A DNA stretch of 64,000 nt. Origin: Flectonema sp. DT1601. Lineage: Eukaryota > Euglenozoa > Diplonemea > Diplonemida > Diplonemidae. The position numbers and the translations under genes are program-made. Below are positions 40,903 through 48,838 of this stretch, one piece after another (the first letter of the stretch is position 1; the number at the start of each line of letters is the position of its first letter). The notes below the pieces were generated by a model. That model worked only from the letters and a program-made list of their open reading frames with translations. It had not been told where the DNA came from and searched no databases. The stretch spans positions 806,001 through 870,000 of the forward strand of contig OZ025798.1 in NCBI GenBank assembly GCA_964019425.1, written 5' to 3'.

Positions 40903-43701
40903 ATGGGTGCCACCAAGGCCGCTAAAAAGAAGTTGCAGGAATCCAAGACGGAGATGGAGGAGCAACCAGAAGTTGTCGCAACTGAGGATGTTCCAGTTGT
41001 TGACACCAAGAAGGTCGCAGAGGAAGAGGAGGAGGAGGAGGAAGAGAGAGTCTTTGCTGACGATGCCTGGAACAACCACACTGAGCCAGCAGGAGCCTCG
41101 CTGTACGTTGCTGGAGTCATCTTCCTTCTTCTGTCATGTGGTGCCCTTGCCCTGTGCTTGCTTGCGCACTTCACTGATGACTTCCAGAGAATCGATGAGT
41201 ACCACCCATCATTCTTGACCCTTTCCCAAAGACACTTCGACGGAGTGAAGGACCCGTTCATTATCTGGGAGAGAAACAACAACTTCACTTGCACCTTCTT
41301 GACCCGTTTGAGAGAGAACAATGCCCTTACAACTTGGCACGCAACTGAAGAGCGCAATGGAAGACCAATCATCACCTACCCATTCTGCTCATTCCACGTT
41401 CCGTACACAGCAATCTGGGGAGCGATGGCCTCGGGTCTGTTCGGTCTTGCCGCCGTTTGCTACTACGCCGTGAACGTTATGTCGAAGCCAAGAGGTACCG
41501 ATGAGATGCACGACATCGCCAACAAGATCCACATCTCCGCCCTCGACTTCTTGAACCAGGAGTACTTCTGGTTGGCCCCATTCGTTGTGTTGTTGTTCTC
41601 CTTCTTGTACGTCGCCATTGACGGACAGGACAACTCATGGGTTCCAGCGTCATCGGTTTCCTTCTTGTTTGGAGCCTTCCTCTCCGCTTCATGTGGATAC
41701 ATGGGAATGCATCTTGCCACCCAGGGTAACTGCCGTACCGCCGCCGCCTGTTTCTCATCAAAGGACCAGGGACTTGAGGAGGGTCTTGCTGTTGCGTTCC
41801 GTACCGGAGCCTGCATGGGTATCGGTGTTGTTTCATGCGGTGTCCTCGGACTTGCCCTTTCATACTCGATCTTCGGAAACGTTCAATCCCTTGGAGGATT
41901 CGGTTTCGGAGCAAGTGCCGTTGCCCTCTTCGCTCGTGTCGGAGGAGGTATCTACACCAAGGCTGCTGACGTTGGAGCTGATTTGTGTGGAAAGGTTGAC
42001 AACTCGCTCGCTGAGGACTCTCCAAAGAACCCTGCCACCATTGCTGACTGTGTTGGTGACAACGTTGGTGACGTTGCCGGTATGGGAGCTGACTTGTTCG
42101 AGTCATACGTCGGTTCGATCGTTGCAGCTGCCGTCTTGGGAGCCGGTGAATTCGGAGAGAAGGGAGTTGCTCTTCCATTTTACATTGCCATGATCGGTCT
42201 CGTTGTTTCCGTGTTCGGAACCCTCGGAATCAGAGTTTCAAAGGGAGTTGACGGTAAGGCCACTCTTGACCAGCTTCTTGCCGCAATGAGACTCAACATC
42301 ATCGTGTCAGGTCTCTTCATTGTTGCTGGATGTGTCATCTTGTGTGTGTTCTTGTTCAGAGCTGAGAGAGACGAACTTGAGGACTTGTTCGACACTCCAT
42401 GGAGACAGAAGGAACCTGGTGCAAGACTTTTGGGATGCATCGTTGTCGGTCTCGTTGTTGGTATCTTGATCGGACTTGCCACCGAGCACTTCACCTCCCA
42501 CACTGAGGAACCAACCCAGTCGATCGGCCGGGCCACCGCCTTCGGACCAGGACCAGTCATCATCCAGGGTCTTGGACAGGGAATGTACTCCACCGTCATT
42601 CCATTGATCTTGATCGTCGCCGCTGTCTTGGGAGCGTTCTACCTCGCTGGATTCTACGGAACTGCCATCGCCTGTGTTGGTATGCTTTCAACCCTCGGAG
42701 TCACCATGTCTACTGATGCCTACGGACCAGTCTCTGACAACGCCGGAGGAATTGCTGAGATGGCTGAGCTTCCAGAATGGGTTCGTGAATACACTGATCA
42801 GCTTGATGCTTTGGGTAACACCACCGCTGCCACCGGAAAGGGATTCGCCAACGGATCCGCTGTGTTGTCCGCCATCTCGTTGTTGATTGCCTTCGCCAGA
42901 ATTGCCGAGATCGAATCCGTTGACTTGTTGAGACCTGTCGTAGTTGTTGGAGTCCTCATCGGATCGCTGCTTCCATACGTCTTCGGAGCCATGACCATGC
43001 TTTCCGTCAACAAGGCCGCTCAGGAGATGATGTTTGAAGTCAGAAGACAATTCAAGGCCAACCCAAGGCTTCTCACTGACAAGCACTCGAGACCTGACTA
43101 CAAGAAGTGCATTGACATCTCCTGCAAATCTTCTTTGAGAGAGATGGTTCTTCCAGGTATCCTCGCCACCTTCTCACCGCTCGTTATCGGATTCATCTTC
43201 GGATCCCACGCTTTGGTTGGTCTCCTTGTCGGAGCGATTGCATCAGGATACCTTCAGGGAGTCATGATGTCGAACACTGGAGGAGCATGGGACAACGCCA
43301 AGAAGTGGATTGAGGCCGGAGAGTTCAGGATCAAGGGATTTTCCCAGGGTAAGGGAACTGACTGCCACAAGGCGGCCGTCTGTGGTGACACTGTCGGAGA
43401 TCCATTCAAGGACACCTCTGGACCTGCCTTGAACATCTTGATTAAGTTGATGACCAGATTCTCCTTCGTATGCGCTCCATTGTTCGCTGACGACTGGGAA
43501 TACTGGTGGGTTGGTCTCATCCTTCTCGGAGGATCTTCCCTCTTGGTCATCATCCTCAAGTTCACTCTTCTTAACGATACCGAACCAAAGGAAGATGATG
43601 AAGAGACTGGTCCTGACTCTGAGGTATGTTAGTTTTGAGTGATAAGAATTATTGAATGCTCGTTAAAAATCTAATAAAAACTAAATATAAAACAGGACTA
43701 G
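40903..43701 (+). CDS. membrane H+-pyrophosphatase, K+-dependent type, copy 6 (class B)
   Basis: Exon 1 is 40903-43623 and exon 2 is 43696-43701; 908 aa, ending Glu-Asp, so the terminal exon codes for one residue plus TAG. The protein equals copy 4 through exon 1. DNA differences from copy 4 are few and silent, and several match copy 5 (for example GCAGCTGCCGTCTTGGG near 42124) or class A. All catalytic motifs are intact. It is the last gene of the array. Confidence 0.94.
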
Positions 43702-44425
43702 AAGTTCTTACCTGTAATACGAAAGTATGTTTTGTGACGTAGTTGCGTTTCTTTTTTATTATTAATTGAATTGTATTTTTCAATCTATGTAAAGGAAACA
43801 ATCGAAAAAAAAAAAAAAATAATCAAAAAAGATCCTCAAATGAAAGAGAAAATTAAAAAGAAATTGTTGATCACTATTACTATGTTTGTGTAGGCGTCCT
43901 CCCTTCCTGTTCCACTTCCCGAATTCGTTTATTTATGTATGAGATGGCGACCCATTGTTCTTGTCTGTTGGTGTAGTTGTGCGTCGATTACTATTCAAGA
44001 TGTGGTTAAATTACCTATCTTTGTATCGATTCACAAGGTTTCCGATAAACATCTGTCCAACTCAAAAAAAAAAAAAAAAAAAGAAATGACAAAACAATAG
44101 ATAAGGTTGATGAGATCTTTTGTTACCCCCGCTCTTCCCAAGGAAAAAAACAGAAACGAACTTGTACAGCAAGTACGTGGCACGTTAAAACGATATGCTA
44201 CCCTATTCCAAATCCGACGCCGACCCGCCACCCCATCCGAGCTTTTATTTTTTTTTTGTTTTCCTTTGGATTTGGTCAACAATAAAAAACTACAATGGTT
44301 CCGTATGACCTTTTATTTACAGGTGCTGTTGATAAATGGAATTGTACTGCTGAAGCATTTATTCTTCTCGATGTGTTTAATTAAACATTCCTTTCTTTAT
44401 TACAATCAGGGATCGAACCCGCAAA
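43702..44425. other. gene-free spacer after the array
   Basis: About 720 bp with two A runs (43805-43819, 44065-44081), a C/T patch (43897-43920) and a T-rich tail ending ATTACAATCAG before the next ATG. An open frame from 44107 lacks coding texture and is left out. Confidence 0.5.
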
Positions 44426-45502
44426 ATGGACGGGGAAAACTCTTTGAACATGTCCCTCGATGAGATAATACAGAGTGAGAAACCGATATTTTCAGCACCT
44501 GTTGCTGTCGGAAGAGGAGCCAAGGGAAGAGGAGCTGGGTACGGAGGCAAAATAGGAGGTAGAGGTGGGGGTGCGTTCGACAGAGGAAGTGGCGGGATAC
44601 TGATGGGCACAGCACCGCAAGTAGGAATGCAATTCGGTAACGGTTTCGCTGCACCTCCGGCAATGATCACACCTGTTGGAATGCAGCTTCCTCAAAATCA
44701 AATGCAGCTGCTGCCGAGACTCCCGAACATGAATAACACTAATGTTGGAATGCTATCTACCCCTTCAGCAACACCTGACCTTTTAGCTACTTCTTTACTT
44801 CAGCAAACAGCACAAGTTGCTGCTACAATTAGTAAATTAGGTGGAAATCATGCAGCACTAGCTACCTTTAATAATTCTATACCCGGCCTTGCTAACGCTG
44901 GGTCTGGTGAAGTCCTAATGAGTAATGCTATGGACATATCTCGTATGGTGTCACAGATGGCTGATAATACGTTGAGTAATATGCCTGTTGCTGATTCAGC
45001 TAGTCCGCCATCAGGATTAGTTAGTGATCAGAACTTTTCAGGATTGGGGAAAGCTAATGTAGCTGATGGCTCTAAGCCATCGTTTGTTAAGAGAGGTAAT
45101 TATGTTGAGAAATTATCGCTAAAGAGATCAAAAGAATCGGCAAACCCTCTCACATTCACATTTCAGAGTAATAAGCAACGTATTGATACTGCTTCTCAGC
45201 TTAGAAAACTTCAACGGCAAAAGGTGATGGATCAAAGCAGGGGTGCTGAACGCACTATTTTACAACCGCAAAACTCATTTCCTCTGAACCCTCCAACAGC
45301 TCCTCCTCAGAGACTTGCTGATCCTGAAAGAGTTAAGAATGTTAGGCTTGGAAAGGTTTTTTCATTTTTTTTTTTTTTTTTTAAAAATATATTTATTATG
45401 ATTTATAGAAATCAAACAAAAACACTAAAACCAGACTTCGATGAAATTGAAAGATCGCTTCGACATGATGGCTGGCATAGAGAGAAAACTTGGCTAACCT
45501 GA
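44426..45502 (+). CDS. UAP56-binding-motif, mRNA-export-adaptor-like protein
   Basis: The N-terminus DGENSLNMSLDEIIQSEK matches the UAP56-binding motif (UBM) of ALYREF, UIF/FYTTD1 and CHTOP (MSLDDIIK-like). An RG/GG-rich region follows at about 28-60 (GRGAKGRGAGYGGK), as in these RNA-binding export adaptors. There is no RRM, so it is not ALYREF itself. The middle is Met/Ala/Pro-rich, and the C-terminal part is basic (LSLKRSKE, QLRKLQRQK). Near the end, 45356-45408 looks like a T-rich intron (GTTTTT...ATAG). Removing it as it stands shifts frame and stops after a few residues, while reading through keeps the plausible tail FDEIERSLRHDGWHREKTW. The last exon structure is therefore uncertain. 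The role is inferred from the UBM plus RG composition only. Confidence 0.6.
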   Translation: MDGENSLNMSLDEIIQSEKPIFSAPVAVGRGAKGRGAGYGGKIGGRGGGAFDRGSGGILMGTAPQVGMQFGNGFAAPPAMITPVGMQLPQNQMQLLPRLPNMNNTNVGMLSTPSATPDLLATSLLQQTAQVAATISKLGGNHAALATFNNSIPGLANAGSGEVLMSNAMDISRMVSQMADNTLSNMPVADSASPPSGLVSDQNFSGLGKANVADGSKPSFVKRGNYVEKLSLKRSKESANPLTFTFQSNKQRIDTASQLRKLQRQKVMDQSRGAERTILQPQNSFPLNPPTAPPQRLADPERVKNVRLGKVFSFFFFFFKNIFIMIYRNQTKTLKPDFDEIERSLRHDGWHREKTWLT

Positions 45503-46044
45503 AGACTGCTGACGGTGGTAATAAAAGGAAGCATCAATACCAAACTTTCGATACGAATGTGTGCTATATCAATGCGATGGACGAATAGTAATTAGCAGGT
45601 TGCCAAACATGTTCACTAACTACGGTAACTTTTAAGTCTAAAATGCTGTTGCAAATATTTTTTTTTGTTCCCCTTTTTTTTTGTATCTCTTTTTTTTTGT
45701 TTTTCGTTTTTTGAAATAAAAAAGAACAGATAAGCGGAATACATAGGGGGCAGCATTGAGGAATAAAAAATACTATATTCGACAAGACAAAATGAAGTGG
45801 GGAAAAAAAAAAAAAAAAAAAAAAAAACGACGGCAGTCTATTGTTGGGCTTCTTACAAAAGCAAGTGAATTACTCTCACTCGGAAGTGCTTTGAGCCTTA
45901 TTGGAAAAAAAAAAAAAAAAAGAGAATCTATTTTCTTAAATCAGACAATCAGTATCGAATATGGTATATTATTTTTGGTTGGCAATTTATTGTTTTTCGT
46001 TTTGTGAAAGAAATTATTATTATTTTTAACATTTCAGCAATGAA
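45503..46044. other. gene-free spacer
   Basis: About 540 bp, rich in T runs (45659-45710) and A runs (45801-45827, 45905-45920), ending TTTAACATTTCAG before the next gene. The open frame at 45756-46007 is largely translated A runs. Confidence 0.5.
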
Positions 46045-46869
46045 ATGAGCCAAACCACCAGTCAACGAAGTAGACTAGTAGGAGACGAGGTATCCGTCCA
46101 CGACATCGACACTGGGAGAAGATGCAAAGTCGTTTTAAAGAAAGGAGTTGATGGAATAACAGTCGCGAAATTAAAATCTAATCTTGAAGGACACTTTGGA
46201 GTACCAGCCAGGGACCAAGTGCTGACAATAAGTGGGGAAGAGTTACGGAATTCGAATAGAGGTAGAGAAGCTGGATTGTATCCAGGGTGCTCCGTTGATC
46301 TCAGAAGAGTTGGGAGTATGTCTCTGAAGGAAAATAGCGCCGAGCATTATCACCATCACCATCACCATCACCATCACCATCACCAGCATCATCAAGATCA
46401 TGATTACCATCATCACCATCAAGAACATCACCAACACCATCATCACCCCCAAGATCATCACCAGGATCATTATCAAGGTAACTTTGTTCATTCAGAAATA
46501 GATGAGAGACCTGTTTCTGTCCAATCTGCTACTCATTCACATCATTCAATAGAAGACTATCGCTATTGTAGTTGTCGGAACTGTCATCTCAAACCAAAAC
46601 AGTCAGAACCACCTGCAGCTCACAAAGTACTTTTTAAACAAAATAAAACATGTTTTCAACAAAGTGACTACACTCAACGGGATAAAGAACTCGAAAAACT
46701 TAACCATCTCCAATCAGCATACACAGATCTCGTTAAGAAACAACAATGGGTTCTTGAAGGCGATTCTTTTAATGGAGGACAGGCAGGATTAATGTCACAA
46801 GCAGCTGCATATAAAGCTGGAACTCATCCACATGGACTTGGTGTTGCCCACATGAGGCGTACATACTAA
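46045..46869 (+). CDS. ubiquitin-like domain protein with His-rich tract
   Basis: A 274-aa protein. Residues about 15-88 have a ubiquitin-like pattern: two strands (VSVHDIDTG, CKVVLKKG), a helix (TVAKLKSNLEGHFGV), VLTISGEEL and a final YPGCSVDLRR strand. There is no C-terminal di-glycine, so it is not a conjugated modifier. Residues 101-143 are dominated by histidine (12 of 13 at 101-113, then HH-x repeats with D/Q), which suggests metal binding or is simply a CAT/CAC expansion. A short Cys motif (CSCRNC) follows near 174. The C-terminal 70 residues look helical (YTQRDKELEKLNHLQSAYTD). The ATG is 7 bases after a CAG. Family not recognised. Confidence 0.6.
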   Translation: MSQTTSQRSRLVGDEVSVHDIDTGRRCKVVLKKGVDGITVAKLKSNLEGHFGVPARDQVLTISGEELRNSNRGREAGLYPGCSVDLRRVGSMSLKENSAEHYHHHHHHHHHHHQHHQDHDYHHHHQEHHQHHHHPQDHHQDHYQGNFVHSEIDERPVSVQSATHSHHSIEDYRYCSCRNCHLKPKQSEPPAAHKVLFKQNKTCFQQSDYTQRDKELEKLNHLQSAYTDLVKKQQWVLEGDSFNGGQAGLMSQAAAYKAGTHPHGLGVAHMRRTY

Positions 46870-46904
46870 ATAGGTTGAGTAGTACTTTACTTTATATCCC
46901 CTCA

Positions 46905-47170
46905 CTATCGTTCGATGGGTCTTTCGCCCCTATACCCAGCTTTGACGAACGGACCTCCAGCAGAGTTTCCCACGGCTTCGTCCTAAGAAGGCATACTTCA
47001 GCCTAGTGTACTTTACCTCATTCTTTTTCAATAAATCGGGATCTGTCTGTGCTGCACCCCCAGGGGTTGGCACATAGGGTCACTTTCAGTGCGGCTTATG
47101 GGTTTGACACCCTAAACCTTGCACTCTTGATAAACTCGTTGTGTTTCGTCTTTTGCGTGAATATACCTAG
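46905..47170 (-). pseudogene. fragment of large-subunit (28S-type) rRNA
   Basis: Read on the minus strand, this piece carries LSU rRNA landmarks in the right order: GAAACAC then GAGTTTATC, TGTCAAACCCATA, ACTGAAAGTGA, AGATCCCGAT, GTATGCC, GGACGAAGCC, GGAAACTCTGCTGGAGGTCC and GGGTATAGGGGCGAAAGAC, ending ATCGAAC. These align with the yeast 25S segment running from the GAAACACGG region to GGCGAAAGACTAATCGAACC. Several near-universal positions are changed, the stretch GACGTGCAAATCGATCG is largely missing, and homology stops at both ends next to protein genes. It is most simply a decayed rDNA fragment; a discontinuous rRNA gene piece is a less likely alternative. Confidence 0.75.
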
Positions 47171-47509
47171 CCTCTTGTTATAAAAATTGTATTTTAGAGT
47201 CTGAAGTTTTTTTTTTTTTTTTTCCCCTTCCTCCGTCGGAGTTTTAATCTTTTTAAACAATTCTTTTTCAATCCAGTAATCAAATAGTATTCAATATGAT
47301 CTACGCAAGGTAATTATTATATGGTTTGTACTAATGTTCTTCTTTTTTTTAATATATAAGATCGCTTTTCTTGTATTAAACCATAGGATGTTATCGTTTT
47401 TAGTAGTCATGGCACGCGACACTTGTACTTCTGTTTACGTAGAAGTCTTGTTTTGATGTTTCTCGTAGTGTTTTTATATTACCTAATTCTGACTACAGCA
47501 CAGGTTAGA

Positions 47510-48838
47510 ATGAATGAGTCTCGAGGGAGCTTATCGTACAGTAGAGGATTGACTATCGAGATGTCGGATTCTCGTCTTCGAGACAGACAACCAGCTACAC
47601 CAGTTTGTACTCCTCTAGATCTGGGTCAGGGTGGTTTTCCGTCTGGTACTCCATTTTCACCAGCACCATCACCAGTAGCATCAGCAACTCACGGTACTAA
47701 GAAATATGTTGGTAAGAAATTCGGTTTGGGTACGACAGTTAGACAATTCACACCTTCTGATGTAATGACACTCGACAGTAATCCTTTTAGTCAAGGATCA
47801 GATTCTGATGAGTATATTGGTCACACATTTCCTATAGGGTCTGGAACTATACCTATTGCTGTACAAGATTTTAACCAACAGCAGGCTACTGTTGCTGCTC
47901 TGGTTGAACATGAATTAAACAGCTCGTGTTCAACTAGTACTCAGGATGCATCTGTGAGGAATAAAATTCAAATTATGAACTTAAAATTAGTTGCGACACT
48001 TGAACGGGAGTCGGTTTCGAGGCATCGGCTTATGCGATACAATTCATGGATGGTTTATGCGGCGGGGAAAAAGAAAAGAAGAAGGGGCTCGATCTCTCTC
48101 TCATCACTTTCATCGACTGGTATTTCTTCCTCATCTTCTATTCGATATCATCAACGACATCGAAAACTACAGATGACGGCCCTCGCTGCACTCGAACGTA
48201 TGCGTAATACTCGTATCCGAGAGCAATTCTACGCTCGTTGGAAAATCTGGGTCTTCATGTGCCGCTCTAACTTTGACACGACCAGAAAAGCGTACTCATC
48301 GCCTATTAAAAAAACAGATTTGGGGAGGCCACCAAAACCCCAGCAGCCTCATATAGTTGACACCACGAGTCCTGTTGGTCCTTTTATAAGAACTGCAACA
48401 AGTGAATCTCCAACACGTGGAAGTCCTCAGAGAGTTGTCACAGATGAGGAGGTCACTGATAGAGTTGAGCAGCTGTTGAGACAAGCAAGGTTAAGAGTTG
48501 CTGGTGGAGGAAGACCACCACCAATGTCACCTCCAGTAAATCATCACATTGATTTCAATCAGAATAAACATCCTCCGATAGCTGCAATTACAGCAGTGTC
48601 TCAACTTGGACGATCTCTAGCTCCGAAATATGAAAGTTCGTTATCGACTTCGGGCACCCGAACTGCTCTTATTGATAATGCAAAGAAATACCCTTCAAAG
48701 TCTAGTTCTACACTGAGTGCTAAGTACCGCAGAGCGACTATAGACAACACGGAAGAAGAGGAACATCCAGTCTTTATTACTGATGTTTACAGAGCTCGTG
48801 CGGCTGCTTCTTATGATCCGGAAGTACTACTGTTGTGA
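47510..48838 (+). CDS. unknown protein with SFI1-like Trp/Leu-rich helices
   Basis: The ATG at 47510 (442 aa) is preferred over in-frame codons back to 47423, because 47456-47505 looks like a pyrimidine-rich leader or intron end (CTAATTCTGACTACAGCACAG). An alternative start at 47456 would give a hydrophobic leader. Residues ~165-270 are helical and aromatic, with two units resembling centrin-binding SFI1 repeats: SRHRLMRYNSWMVYA and IREQFYARWKIWVFMCR. The rest is Ser/Pro/Thr-rich and probably disordered. Two such units would suit a centrosome or basal-body protein, but this is a weak analogy and the family is unassigned. Confidence 0.5.
   Translation: MNESRGSLSYSRGLTIEMSDSRLRDRQPATPVCTPLDLGQGGFPSGTPFSPAPSPVASATHGTKKYVGKKFGLGTTVRQFTPSDVMTLDSNPFSQGSDSDEYIGHTFPIGSGTIPIAVQDFNQQQATVAALVEHELNSSCSTSTQDASVRNKIQIMNLKLVATLERESVSRHRLMRYNSWMVYAAGKKKRRRGSISLSSLSSTGISSSSSIRYHQRHRKLQMTALAALERMRNTRIREQFYARWKIWVFMCRSNFDTTRKAYSSPIKKTDLGRPPKPQQPHIVDTTSPVGPFIRTATSESPTRGSPQRVVTDEEVTDRVEQLLRQARLRVAGGGRPPPMSPPVNHHIDFNQNKHPPIAAITAVSQLGRSLAPKYESSLSTSGTRTALIDNAKKYPSKSSSTLSAKYRRATIDNTEEEEHPVFITDVYRARAAASYDPEVLLL

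Larger units (their letters stand above)
24253..43701 (+). repeat. tandem array of six H+-pyrophosphatase genes
   Basis: Six head-to-tail genes with starts at 24253, 27535, 30840, 34193, 37628 and 40903, a period of 3.28-3.44 kb. Coding cores are almost identical at the DNA level, while the 400-600 bp spacers are unrelated, apart from ~35 bp before copies 2 and 3 and ~93 bp before copies 4 and 6. Two classes exist: copies 1-3 (N-terminus MPSSKSSSS) and copies 4-6 (shared core start [17 protein letters not shown]). Confidence 0.97.

Noticed and set aside
24708-43565. Repeated minus-strand and alternate-frame ORFs (for example 139, 130 and 191 aa) recurring in each pyrophosphatase copy
   Set aside because: They recur only because the genes are near-identical; strong codon bias of the sense frame keeps other frames open.
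44405-44425. T-arm-like GGGATCGAACCCGC on + (GGGTTCGATCCC on -), suggesting a tRNA
   Set aside because: Only one four-pair T-arm; the required acceptor stem, anticodon arm and D-arm cannot be drawn, and the upstream minus-strand sequence is the start of a coding region.
46243-46491. Met/Ile/Val-rich minus-strand ORF
   Set aside because: Reverse reading of the CAT/CAC histidine tract.
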